A DNA stretch of 64,000 bases from Tetracentron sinense (taxonomy: Eukaryota; Streptophyta; Magnoliopsida; Trochodendrales; Trochodendraceae), in contig CM026571.1 of the NCBI GenBank assembly GCA_015143295.1, forward strand, positions 30,470,505 to 30,534,504. The letters run 5' to 3'. The position numbers and the translations under genes are program-made. Numbering within the stretch: position 1 is the stretch's first letter; each line of letters begins with the position of its first letter. The notes beneath the pieces were generated by a model. That model did not search any database and was not told where the DNA came from. It saw only the letters and a program-made list of their open reading frames with translations. Shown piece after piece: positions 1 to 10,847 of the stretch.

Positions 1-2880
1 TAGTGGAGATGCTTGGGACAGCTGTATCAAAGTTCTTTATATATAGTCACGTGCCTGCTAACGCCGCCTCGACCCCACATTTTAAGAACATGATCGACGA
101 GGTCGCACGGGTTGGTGCAGGGGTATCGCCTCCCTCTCTGTTTGAGATCACGGGAAAATACTTAGATGCATAGAAGGAGGTAAGGGATTATATTGACACC
201 CTTAGGCCGTCGTGGGAAACTTTTGGGGTTACAATTATGTGTGACGGGTGGACAGGGCCTACTAGACTTTCCAATATTTACTTCATGGTGTATTGTGCGG
301 GGAGGACAATATTTTGGAAGTCTGTGGACGCATTTGATCAGATAAAGGATGCGAAGTATATATATGGGTTAATGAAGAGTATTGTAGAAGAGGTGGGGAA
401 GAAGAATGTAGTACAGGTGGCGACTGATAACGAGAGCGCATTCGTGAAGGGTAGGAAGATGCTTATGAAATATCACCTGCACTAGACCCTGTGCGCTGCC
501 CATTGCATAGACTTGATGCTACAGGCCATAGGAGAGAGGCCTACTGTGAAATCTGTTATTGAAGAGGCAAGTATAGTCACCAACTTCATATACAACTATA
601 GCTGGATTCTTGCAAAGATGAGGGCCACATGTGGTGGTGACATAGTACGACCAGGGGCGACTACTTACATTGCTTTGGAGAGTCTGTTGAACCATAAAGT
701 TGGACTAAAGGCAATGTTCATTGATGCATCTTAAGAAGAGTATGCTAGTCGTTACACTGTTTTGGCGAAGAGAGTTGAGGACATCATCCTTAGCAATGCA
801 TTTTGGGATAAAGCGCGTTACACGGCTGCCATACTAGAGCCTATCTGTCGTGTTCTCAGGGTGGTAGACGTGGACAAGTGGCCGATTATGGGTTCTATGG
901 ACGAATTGATGCGGGTTATGAAGGAGTCGATAAAGAATGTGTCTCCCCGTGGATACAAGTGGGTCCACAAGATTATTAATGATCGACGGGATAAGACACT
1001 AGAGCATCCACTTCATGTTGCTGGTAACTTTAAACTTTTATTTTTATTAGATGTTTACATTAAATTGTTATTGTGCTGTTGTTAGGTTTTTTTTTGTATA
1101 CTATTTGAACCCCAAATACCATTACAAGAACCAACTGGGGAATCGGGATGACCTAGTAAACGCCGTACATGACGTGTTTGAGAGATTGGACCCAAAGTGT
1201 AAGGGGAAAGGAGAGTTTGGAAATGAGGTAAAAATAAAACGTCTTTGATTATAGTATATTTATGTGCATGAATGCATTCTAGTACTTTGTGGCTTGTGCA
1301 TAATTGGAAAGTGTGTTTTCAAACTTTGTAATTTGCTTCAAAGTTGCGCGGGGCAGCTTTGTGGCATTGCATAATTGGAAAGTGTGTTTTCAAACTTTGT
1401 AGTTTGCTTCAAAGATGCTTGGGGGCAGCTTTGGGAGAATTGCTGCTTAGGAGTCAAGGGAGCAATTTGTACATAAGAAAGTATCTATTTGCCTGCACAT
1501 CAAATGTATTTATGAAACTAATGATAATAATGTTTAATTGCCAGCTGATTGGTGGACTATGTACGGGATTGACTGCCCGAACCTAAGAAAGTTGGCGACT
1601 CGCATGCTAGCATAGAATGCTTCATCTTCGGCATGCAAGCGTAATTGGAGTAAATTTGCTTCATCCACACAAAGCAGTGGAATCGACTTGGATACAAAAA
1701 GCTGCAAAAGCTGGTATTCTGTCACTACAATATGAAGCTGCGACTCAGAGGATTGCAAAGCGTGACTGGGAGGATATCAGAGCAGGATCCCTTAGACCTG
1801 ATGACAGTCGGTCTGAATGATGATGAGAATAACCCACTTTCTGAGTGGGTTAAAGACTCTGCTTTTGATGAGGATGATGGACGTTCGAACACAATTATAG
1901 CTAGGGAAGCCATTGAGATGGGCATTGATGTGGATAGAGTCGTAGCTACCGAAGTGGGGTCTAGCATTAGCGAAGATTCATTTGCTGAGTTGATGAGAGG
2001 TCCTACCACTTCGGGTGTTGCAACCTTTGCGACGGGTGGATTATATGATTCTCATTCTGATAGTATTAGTGAGGGTGGTGATACTGATGGCCGCCACGCC
2101 ATTGATGATGAGAGTAGTGGAGGCGACGACGACAATCCTGGGGATGGAGGCAACGACAGACCAGAGGTGAGCCAGAGGCCTCTTAACCCATTCACCGTTG
2201 AAGCTTCCTTTGACCATTCTACATAGGACCAAGATCATGGTGCCCCATCATCACATCCAGAAGCGAGCCAACCAAGACATTATATCTCCCGTCGGCAGAG
2301 CAGTGGCAGTGGCAGTGGCAGTGGCAAGAGTAGGGGTAGGGGTAAGGGCAAGGGCAAGGACAAGGGCAAGGAGCGAGACGAGGACGTCGACCAGAGGCCC
2401 ACCATTTGTGAGAGGTATGGATTGACAGATGCTTGGTTTAAGGCTAGGGAACATCCAGGCTCTAGTTCTAGAGGCTCTCATCGTACTCGGTCCTCTAGCC
2501 AGGACCAAGATGCACAGTATCAGACATTGAGCTCTCGACAATCTGACTATGCACAACCATAACTAGAGGGTCAATATCCATATGGATATGTTTCTGGATA
2601 TTAGCCGTATGATTATGGTTATGGTCCGTATGGAGGTGTACAACCTCATGTGCTAGTGTCGGTGATAGTTATCCATCATTATCCAGAGTATCCACCGATG
2701 GGAGTATTGATATGTGTTGGGGTAGATGATTATCAGCGTTATGTATATGAGTATACATCATTGTACTCTCATCAGATGAATTGGGCAGAATATTGTACTT
2801 ACGTGGAGAATCAGTACTATCGTCAGCCTAGTCAGGACAGAGATGACTTTGACCCTGCGCGTAACTCCATGTTGATATGA
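1..2880 (+). pseudogene. hAT transposase (DUF659 plus hAT C-terminal dimerisation domain), broken
   Basis: The reading matches plant hAT transposases. A DUF659-type segment with CDGWTGP (from about 240) and CAAHCIDLML (about 492-520) is followed by a central region, LNPKYHYKNQLG (about 1107-1142), and the dimerisation signature WWTMYGIDCP...LATRMLA...RNWSKFASS (about 1550-1680). Next come an acidic stretch (1800-2200), a Gly/Arg/Lys-rich stretch (2300-2400) and a Tyr-rich tail (2570-2880). A probable intron starts after HVAG near 1023, and a second lies between about 1225 and 1545. In-frame stops at 171-173, 483-485, 732-734 and 1613-1615, a one-base frameshift near 1700 and a stop at 2224-2226 show it is dead. 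The acidic, GR-rich and Tyr-rich tail order is typical of this plant hAT branch. Confidence 0.9.
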
Positions 2881-3823
2881 GCTTGTGATCTTACTTGTTG
2901 AGGTTGGATACTTAAAGTTGGAGATACCAATGATAGTATTATTGGATATAGGCCAGAGATGACTTTGGCCCTCAATATCAGTGTTATTTTTTCTTGGAAG
3001 GATTTATTTTGTTAGATATATATCATAGTGTTATTTTCTTAGAAGTCCCGCTTGTTTACATCAAAAATAAAAAAAACACCTAAAGAAATTATAGCTGAAT
3101 AGACAACACTCAATAGACATAGAGGTCTTGCTTGTTTACATAAAAAAAAAAAAAAAAACTTGAATAGGGGTCCTGCACATTTAAATAAAATTACATTAAC
3201 TTCTTTTTACATAATTACATCAACTTCACATTTAAATAAAATTATAGTCTTCTTTTTCTCTTGAGTCTTAATTCAGAGTCTTTGATAATTCAACCATCTC
3301 ATCCTCTTTCTATATTGATTTAGTCCTGTAAAATTGCGGTCATCAATTGACATTATATAGAAATATCAAGAAGAAATTATAGCTAAAATAAGTAGAAAAC
3401 ATCTCATTTAACTGGAAGTTGGAGATACTATTATTGATGTATTAACTATTATGTATGAAATTGATTGTATTTGAGTTAATTGTTATGGTTGATTGAGAAA
3501 TGAATGTAACTTAGTTACATTAATATTAGTGAATCATACATTGTCGTCAGCATCAACGCATGTTTTTGGCCCCCTTCTCATTGCATCTCTTATATACATT
3601 GTTTTTTTTAATTTTAATTTTTGATTCTCAGATGTGTATTAACATCTATTTTAATATTTCCTGAAGTTTCATTGAAAAATTCAATGTTTTTCACAATTTT
3701 TTTCGATTTTTTCCTCCACGTGCGATATTGTTCCCGTGATATCGACATATCTTGCGAAATATTCTTGATATATTTTTTTTCCACGACTCGAAATGACATG
3801 TGATATCGATATTCAGAACCTTG
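1..3823 (+). mobile_element. hAT DNA transposon, autonomous type, 5' end outside the window
   Basis: The window opens inside this element. It consists of a degenerate hAT transposase (1-2880) followed by about 0.94 kb of AT-rich 3' non-coding sequence. The 3' terminus reads GAACCTTG and ends at 3823. This is the reverse complement of CAAGGTTC, the terminus of two complete relatives at 4480-5883 and 48354-50676. The region around 3060-3823 is closely similar to the right end of the 48354-50676 element: both carry repeated TTTACATAATTACATCAACTTC-like runs, a TTGATTTAGTCCTGTAAAA-like block and an ATATCG-rich terminus. The likely 8-bp TSD is catttaac (3824-3831), but its partner lies outside the window. 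CAAGG fits the YARNG terminus known for hAT elements. Confidence 0.85.
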
Positions 3824-3832
3824 CATTTAACC

Positions 3833-4170
3833 ACAAAGGCGTTTAAGCTCGGCTCAACTCGAGCTTGATCATCTTTGTTCAAGCTTGGCTTGTGAAAAAC
3901 ACCCCAAGCTCAAGTTCGATTTGGTTTGTGTACCCGAATAATCCGAGCTCAAGATGATCTTCAACAACCTAGCTTAATATAGTACATATGTCATATATAT
4001 ATATATATACATATTAGTATAATTATATTTGAACGAGCTGAGCACATGCATGCTCGAACTCGGCTTGTTAAGCAATGACCTTGGCTTGTTTATTAAACAA
4101 ATGAGCTTGAACGAGCTTTTAGCGGAGCTTGAGCTGTTCGCAATCAACTTGATTCGTTAATCAGCCCTAG
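3833..4170. repeat. Degenerate GAGCTCGG-rich dispersed repeat
   Basis: This stretch is dense in CTCGAGCT/AGCTCGGCT words in both orientations, like a common class of plant non-autonomous DNA transposon with GAGCC/GGCTC subterminal motifs. Its right end, near CAGCCCTA (about 4163-4170), could be a weathered TAGGG-type terminus. The left end abuts the hAT terminus and seems truncated. An (AT)n run lies at about 3993-4010. No TSD was found, so the class is an inference. Confidence 0.4.
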
Positions 4171-4471
4171 CTTTGGATGCATTAACATTTGAAGTTTCCA
4201 TTTGCTTTTTCTTTCAAAAAGGACTCAAAATCCTGATGCCTCTAATCAAGAGATTGAGTTCAATTACATGCTATCCCACCCTACCTCATTGTTAGAAATT
4301 TACATTTCATTACAATGTGATATACCCGAGGCTTTGTTAGGCTCCTTTATTTTATTGGGTTGCTTTCTTTTCATTTGTAAATATGACAAGACTTTTTTAA
4401 TTTTTTAGTGATAGTGATATTACATGCTTGCAATTTCAAAGGAGTATCTTACTTGATGGAAATGCCCTTTT
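4171..4471. other. No gene recognised
   Basis: AT-rich sequence between two transposons. It holds short open frames only, with no recognisable domain, and may be original host intergenic or intron DNA. Confidence 0.5.
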
Positions 4472-4479
4472 ATGGAGAA

Positions 4480-5883
4480 CAAGGTTCTAAATATCGATAT
4501 TGCTCGACATGTCGAGCTGCGAAAAAAAGATATATCGTTTATCGGTGATTTTTGGAAAAATTGCAAAAAAAAAAGGACAAAACATGAAATTTTGTAGCGA
4601 AACTTCAGGAAATGTTAAAATAGATGTTAATACACCTTTTAGAATAAAAACATTTAAAAATTAGATGCTTTATTCAATTATTCTTAACAATTAGTAAATT
4701 TTAACTTTAATTATAGCCTATAGGGAGTTAAAAAAGGACACTGTATTTTAAAAAATATAAAATTCAAGATTAGATGCTTTAATTTTTTTAACCCTTGAAC
4801 ATTGTATTTTTTAACCCTTGAATACTGTATTTTTTTAACCCTTGAATATTGTATTTTTTTAACAAGAAATTTTAACCCTTGAACACTGTATTTAAAAAAA
4901 AGATGTTTTAAAAAAAAATTATAAAAGTCAAAATTATAAAGAGAGTAACAAGGTGACATTAATTTCTTTTATTTTTTTAAAACCAAAGTTAGATGCTTTA
5001 ACCTTAAAGGTTAGTAAATCTTAACCACAGTTAAATGAAGTTAAGAGGGACACCCCTTTAACCTAAGATTTTAGGAAAAAAAATTCACAAGAGCTAGCGT
5101 GGGTTAACCATAGTTCAAGGCTGGTTAAGGGGGTTTTGTGAGGTTATGAAATATCTTAAGGGTATAATAGTAATTTTACTAACATGGATAACAAGAAGTC
5201 TTAAGGAACTTAGGTTATTTAAGTAAGAAACAATATTGAGTTAATATGTTATTATTAATAATTTATTTATAAATTATGAAAACTTAAGGGCCTCGTATGC
5301 AAAAGCCCAAACTTTAAGACTTAAAAGACCTAAGTCTCTCAGTCTTCGTAACCCAAAACAGTGAAGAAAAAAAAAACGCAGAAGAAGAAAAAGAAGAGGG
5401 GAGAGGGTTTACTTACCTCAAGGCTTCAGACTTTCGGTGGCTCGACTGAGACGGCGACGGCGACTATGACGGCAATAGCGAAGGCGATGGTGACCCTCCA
5501 TGTTCCGGGTATGTCTTCTTCCTTCATCCTCTTTTCTTCTTCCTCCTTTCTCCTCTCTTCTTCCTTCTTTCTCCTATCTTCTTTTTATTTTTTTCATTTT
5601 CAGTTTCAAACAAAGTGAACCCTAACAGGGTTTCACGAAAAAAAAGTTCCACAAAAAAAAAATCAGAAAAGGGGTTTTTTTTTTTCTTGTTTCGGATGTT
5701 TTTGGATGCCTTGGTCGATATCGGTGGGGTTATCGCCGATATTTCGCCGATATCGCTGATATATCAGCAATATCGTCCGATACTATGTAAAAAATTCCTA
5801 ACCATGTGTCGATGTGTCGGTTATGGTCGATACCGATAAATATCGGCGATATATCACCGATATCATCGATTTTTTGAACCTTG
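4480..5883 (-). mobile_element. Non-autonomous hAT element, CAAGGTTC family, with 8-bp TSD
   Basis: The 1404-bp element starts CAAGGTTC (4480) and ends GAACCTTG (5883). It is flanked by the perfect 8-bp direct repeat atggagaa (4472-4479 and 5884-5891). Both ends carry short ATATCG/CGATAT repeats, densest at 5715-5870. The interior (about 4700-5340) is the reverse complement of 49130-49520 in the 48354-50676 element, so the two copies are siblings in opposite orientation. A CT-rich and CGG-rich stretch at 5395-5580 matches the exon-like segment of the sibling at 48650-48800. No transposase coding is visible. This element lies antisense relative to the autonomous copy at 1-3823. Confidence 0.93.
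4790..4885. repeat. Short tandem AACCCTTGAAYA(T)nTGTATTTTTT repeats
   Basis: Four to five imperfect tandem copies of a unit of about 26 bp built on TTTAACCCTTGAA lie inside the hAT element. Matching copies (TTCAAGGGTTAAAAAAA) occur in the sibling at about 49308-49405, so the array pre-dates the divergence of the two copies. Confidence 0.7.
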
Positions 5884-5941
5884 ATGGAGAATTGCTTAGT
5901 ATTTTGTTATACTTTCGTAGTAGTGCTACTTGTGTTCTCTT

Positions 5942-6975
5942 TAAGGTATTAAACTTCGGTTTCGGTATAAACTTCAGTCGCTAAGGAAGTTGACATGTTT
6001 CGAGAAAGTTTAAGGAAGTCCAAAGAAGTTATGTAAAAATTAAAGAAGTCTAGGAAACATTATAAATCTAAGATGAAATTTTAGAAATTCAATACTTAAG
6101 CATTAAATTCAAATGCGAGCATGTAGTACTGAAATTTTAATGTGAGAATCATGTTAAGTGACATACGTTATCTGCTTGTCTCAGCTGTAATTTCTTCTTG
6201 ATATTTCTCTATATGGTCCATTTTTTAAACTATATTTATCCTCTTTGTCAAGTGAAGGAGATACATATTCTCTTTATTTTTCAATGATTATCCATGTTAA
6301 TTGTTTTAGAAACCTGAAAAACTTATGAATGCATATTAAAGTTAATAAATAATTGAAATTCAATTTAGTTTTTAAACCTATTTCAATCTGCAATTGATGA
6401 GCTCAATGTTTTTATAGGATTGAATCAATATGTGAAGAGGAGGAGATGAGTAGTTAAATAATTTTAATTTATGAAATACTATTAGGAAATTATTTAATTT
6501 TTTAATATTACGAAAAATCCCTTATGGGCATAATATACTAATAACAAAATTATTAGAATAATAAAATATAATTTATAATAAGGTTAATACTAACCATATT
6601 TTAATAATAAAATCATATTTTATAATAAGGTTAATGCTAGCAATACTCTCTTTAAAAGCTAATTATATTTATAATAACGTTAATGCTGGGACACGTCTTT
6701 TCTTATGAAGAAAGTAAGTTTAAATCGAGTGGAACTAGAATTACCTTTTTAAGTTAAAACTTAAAAGCTCTTTAATTTACAAACTTTTTTTGTACACTTC
6801 GGTTAACTTCCACCGAAGTTTTGTATTTTTTCAATACTTTTTTCTTGTTTTGGTCAAAGTATACCAAAGTTTACTGAAGTTCACCGGGAAGTCCAGTATT
6901 TTTAAAATACAAGTGCATTTAAGTTGAGTCGATTCGGTCAACTTCGGTGGAATTGAGTCGATTTTTGACACCATG
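5942..6975. mobile_element. Non-autonomous hAT element with 8-bp TSD gttctctt
   Basis: The termini TAAGGTATTAAACTTCGG (left) and GTCGATTTTTGACACCATG (right) are bounded by the perfect 8-bp direct repeat gttctctt at 5934-5941 and 6976-6983. Terminal regions carry repeated ACTTCGGT/ACCGAAGTT words, the usual subterminal-repeat arrangement of hAT elements. The element is 1034 bp with no coding potential. The left terminus TAAGG fits YARNG; the right one, read inward as CATGG, fits only loosely. It sits 58 bp from the preceding hAT element. Confidence 0.85.
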
Positions 6976-6983
6976 GTTCTCTT

Positions 6984-7376
6984 TTCTTTTGTTCTCTTGT
7001 GTCTTTAATATATATATATATATATATGCAATAGGTGAATAGTGGAATCATAAAATTTTCTAATATTGAAGTAATGTTATAATGTTTGACTAAAACTGCT
7101 TTCACAAATTCCACTCACAAATACCTCTCAGGTTTTTCTTAAGACTCCCTCTTTTATTGTACAAAATGACTTCCTTGTATTGGCCTATATATTTTCTTCT
7201 CAAGTTAAAACTCCATGTTCACCATTTTTCTCTCATAAATACTATCAACCTTGTATTGGTCCTATTGGACACATCTCCTTCCTTTTCACTCTTAAACAAA
7301 CATCCATTTGCCCTTTTTTGACACTTCATATTTTTTAGGGAAGATTTTGGTCAAAAGACTAAAACTGCCCTTCAAT
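6984..7376. other. AT-rich spacer with (TA)n microsatellite, no gene
   Basis: A short (TA)n run lies at about 7010-7027. The rest is low-complexity AT-rich sequence without coding signals. Confidence 0.5.
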
Positions 7377-7389
7377 TTCAAAATCTCAA

Positions 7390-7628
7390 GCAACCCTCTG
7401 GTTGCCGATGGTCAGATTTTGGCGGGGGATGCTTGCTAACAAGTGTGTCATGTGCAAGGCTGAGGAGGAATCAGTTGAATACCTATTGGAGGCTTTATAA
7501 TTTGTCTTTGCTCTTGGTAGAGAATGTTGTATCCTTTTCTTTTTTCATTGTTCACCCATCAATGAACATTCTTTGCAGTTTTATTCTCATCTTTGCTATT
7601 TGATCCTATTTACCGATCAATAAAAAAA
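7390..7628 (+). mobile_element. Short L1-type LINE 3' fragment with 13-bp TSD
   Basis: A 239-bp insert contains the zinc-finger-like end of a plant L1 ORF2 (frame reading CVMCKAEEESVEYLL, about 7446-7490) directly joined to a LINE 3' tail ending GATCAATAAAAAAA. It is flanked by the perfect 13-bp direct repeat ttcaaaatctcaa (7377-7389 and 7629-7641). It therefore looks like one target-primed insertion of a 5'-truncated, internally deleted copy. Confidence 0.8.
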
Positions 7629-7799
7629 TTCAAAATCTCAAAAGTGTAGACAATGGGGTAAAAAGTAATCTGGGGAAATTTTAACATTTTTCACCCATTT
7701 CTTGAATTTTAGGACACATGTTTATGCAGGTGTATGTGTGGGAGTGTGTGTATATACATACATATATGAGAATAAAGAGGCTCATTTTGAATTAATGAA

Positions 7800-10440
7800 G
7801 GTAATTTTGTAGTGGAAGACCAAGGTGAAATAACAAGAATATTCATTGATTGCATTGCTAGATTGTATTCAAAGGGTAATTCCATCAAGTTGAAAGTTAA
7901 TGGATTAGAGTGGGACCAATTTCCACTGATTAGGCTGCTTGGATTGGATATAAATTTGAGGTGGAAGATATCAACGAAGCTGTGTTTGATCTGGGCAAAG
8001 ACAAAGTCCTGGTTCGAATGGATTTCCCTTAGGCTTCTTCCTTGAGTGTTAGCACATTGTTAAATATCACATTTTTCGGGTGTTTGATGAATTTTATGAG
8101 ATTAGGGTGGTGAAAAAGGGTAATGCAACATTTTTATCCCTTATCTTGAAAAGGGAAGCGCGAAGTATGGCCTAATGATTTCATGCCTATTAGTTTGGTT
8201 AGAAGTTTGTACAAGCTTCTTTAAAAAGGAAGTGTTAAACTTGATCATTTTATCTTCTCACTGAGCTTTAATTAAAAAAAAGAAAAAGAAAAATTCTGGA
8301 CAAAATCCCTGTTGCTTTTAAAAAGAGGGTCATTGAGGGTAGTGCTGAAGCTCGATTTAGAGAAAGCATTTGATTTAGTGGATTGGGAATTTTTGATTTT
8401 TTGCTTGAAAGGACAGCATTGAGAGACTTAAAGAGAGAACTATGGTCTTGACTCTAGAAAGCCCTTAGAAATCTCTTTATTTCTTTTATAAGATTAGATT
8501 AGATACTGGTGGGGCGCACAGTTAAAAATTTGGGAAAGATATCTGGTGGAATGAGAATCCTCTCAAGCTTTCTTATTGTTGTTTTTGTAGCCAATGACAT
8601 TTGAAAAATAGTTTAATTTCAAATATGGCTATCTTTTCAGTTTTTTGGTCCAACTTTGAACTTTTACTTTAACTTGCATAGAGTTCTTATGGCCATTAAA
8701 GTAGATGCACTTTATAATTGCCTTGTTTCTCCAAAAGGCGTTTATATTTCCCAATCTGAACCTGATTCTATAATTAGATCCCCTAACCCAATGGTAAGTT
8801 CTACACCAAAATGCTTTTTTTTTTCAATCTTTCAGCGAAATGATAGTGAATAGAGAGGAGCTGATCACCTCCACTTACCAGATAATTTGGAACCCTTCTG
8901 CTCCCCCAAAAGGTGATAATGTTTGTCTGGAGGCTTGCCCACAATAAGATTAATATGCTCTAATGAAGAAGGAAGCAGTGCTACCTTTTGTCCAATATTT
9001 GCGTTATGTGTATGCAGGATGAGGAAACCATTAGTGACCTTTTCATCTATTGCAGTGTTGCTCGGAGTATATGGTGACACCTTTTGTCATTAGCTAACCA
9101 AGCTAGGGTTCTTCCTCACATATTACATCGGTTCTGTCATGGTGGAGGCTGGGATGCCTCTTTTTGGAGGGCAGAGCCATGTGGAAGAGTTCTATCACAA
9201 TTCCACATTATTGTTTGGATGATTTGGGAAGAGAGAGAAAAAAGGTTTTTCAATGGTACGGTTCCAGTTGCCTTCAATCATGAACATGATCAAATCCAGG
9301 GTAGCTTCTTTGGTTGTTTCCTTACTGATGCAGGAGCATCCAAGAGGCATACCGAGGCCAAGCGGGTCTACTAATCAGTTGGTTTGGATCTTTAGCTAAT
9401 ATGGAGTTCAATGTTTATTTTTATTTTAGTGTTTTCCTTTGTTTTCTTATGTTTTATCATAGTTTATAGACCATTGTTAGTAGTCATGTGATTTTGTTTA
9501 AAGGGCCGAGATTAAAAGTTTATAGGGCTATTCAAGGACTAGGATCTTAGGGTTGCTATAGCCCTAGTATAAATACTCTTTATGAGTCTTTGTAATCAGT
9601 CTTTTTTGTTATTATGACAGAATTTCAGATTCAAGAGGTATTCTTAGGCTTTTAAACCCTAGAATTCTCACCTATTTGCATTCTGACTTTGATTTTTATT
9701 TCAATCGTTAGCTATTTTCTGTTATTCTAGTGTTGGAAATCCCTCTCTGGTGTAGTTTTGCATCTATTGCATTAATTAGGCAGCAGGTTGTCACCCATTG
9801 GCTGCGTCACTTACCCTCTTTTCAAGGGTGAAGAGTAACGATTTTATAAGGGAGTGCGTTTGCTATGTCTGCACCTGATTCTAGATTTGTTGCTTGGACG
9901 CCTCCCCAAGCGAGTCCTTTAAGTTGAACTTCGACGGAAGCTACTTGGGTATTTGTGCATTGCTGGTATTGAAGAGATTATTATAGTGGAGGTAGAACTT
10001 TGCTGAAGTTTTTGGGACCATTGGTTGAAGTGAATTCGAATCAAGCCAAAATCTTTTCCTTGAGGCAAGTTCTTATTTTTCTAGCTTCCTTGTGTTTCTT
10101 CCCTGATTATAGAAGGAAACTCTAGGAATGCTATTAGTTGGGCAGTGGGTTTTTATCGTGGTCCTTCGAGATATGCTCAACCCATTAAAGAGATCCGTGA
10201 TTTGGTGATCCAAATGAATATCTCATTCTGTTGGATCTCTAGATCGGTCATCGGTAACGAAATTGATGATCTTTGGCAAAGGAAGGATTTTAGAAGAATA
10301 CCCTTTTTTGTGATGCTTTTTTGTTGTTGTAATTGTTCTTTTGGTTCTCTTCCTTCCCTCGTATGGTTGTCCAATTGACCACGACTGATCTCTCTTTCTT
10401 TTTCCTCTTGTATTATGCTATTGTAGGAATAAATTTTCGT
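7800..10440 (+). pseudogene. L1-type LINE ORF2 remnant (RT, zinc finger, RNase H)
   Basis: Pieces of a plant L1 ORF2 occur in the expected order but with stops, frameshifts and deletions. These are an RT-linker/RT region (FDLGKDKS near 7987; VVKKGNATFLSLI near 8110), an RT catalytic-region piece (LEKAFDLVDWEF near 8354), a reverse-transcriptase zinc-finger region (about 8880-9070), an IVWMIWEE...KRFFNGT block (9209-9260) and an RNase H-like domain (KLNFDGSYLG near 9921; QPIKEIRDLVIQMNISFCW near 10173). The end near 10430 (GTTCCTGATCAAAT) resembles LINE 3' ends elsewhere in the window. RT motifs between 8400 and 8500 are deleted, so the copy cannot be active. Confidence 0.75.
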
Positions 10441-10808
10441 TGTTCCTGATCAAATATGTGTGTGTGTGGAGTAAAATTCATGGTAACATATTTCTGTGCA
10501 TGTGTCTGGTGAAAATCGTGGTATAATAATTGTCTACTGATAACATTTATCAGATATACAATATCCACAAGTTCTGACTCAGATGGTCCCTAAACATAGT
10601 GGGTGTCTGCAGCATAGGTCATATAACCTGGACTATTTATTTGTGCTTCTTTGTTGTCCTTCTTTTCTGTTGCATCCTTCTGTTTTTTTGTCTTATTAAT
10701 CCCAAAAGAATCATTTATGGTCCGTGGGTGGATTTGTTTTCACGTGGACACTAATTTTTCAGAGCCTGGCATATTTTAGCAAGCCCCTAATTTACATTGA
10801 TTTTCCAG
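10441..10808. other. Intron sequence upstream of the first visible EXS exon
   Basis: A (GT)n run lies near 10457. The 3' end is pyrimidine-rich and closes with TTTTCCAG immediately before the exon at 10809. No other coding is recognised. This is the 3' end of an intron that must extend beyond the window start unless the N-terminal exon was missed. Confidence 0.6.
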
Positions 10809-10847
10809 GTATTACTGTTTGTTATCTGGGGTCTCAGTTGTTGCAAG
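10809..10847 (+). CDS. EXS gene, first visible exon (13 codons)
   Basis: TTTTCCAG precedes and GTCAGT follows. It encodes [13 protein letters not shown], a hydrophobic strand that in plant EXS-only proteins sits just before the GWDSVMRMS block. The phase is 0 at both ends. At 39 bp it is easy for gene finders to miss. Confidence 0.88.

Noticed and set aside
5361..5618. Lys/Ser/Phe-rich open frame
   Set aside because: It lies inside a TSD-defined non-autonomous hAT; composition comes from A-rich and CT-rich tracts. It may include a relic exon but not a gene.
1..10808. N-terminal exon of the EXS gene
   Set aside because: I looked for a start-codon exon ending in an LWRFK-like sequence before a GT donor and found none among the transposon sequences; it is probably upstream of the window.
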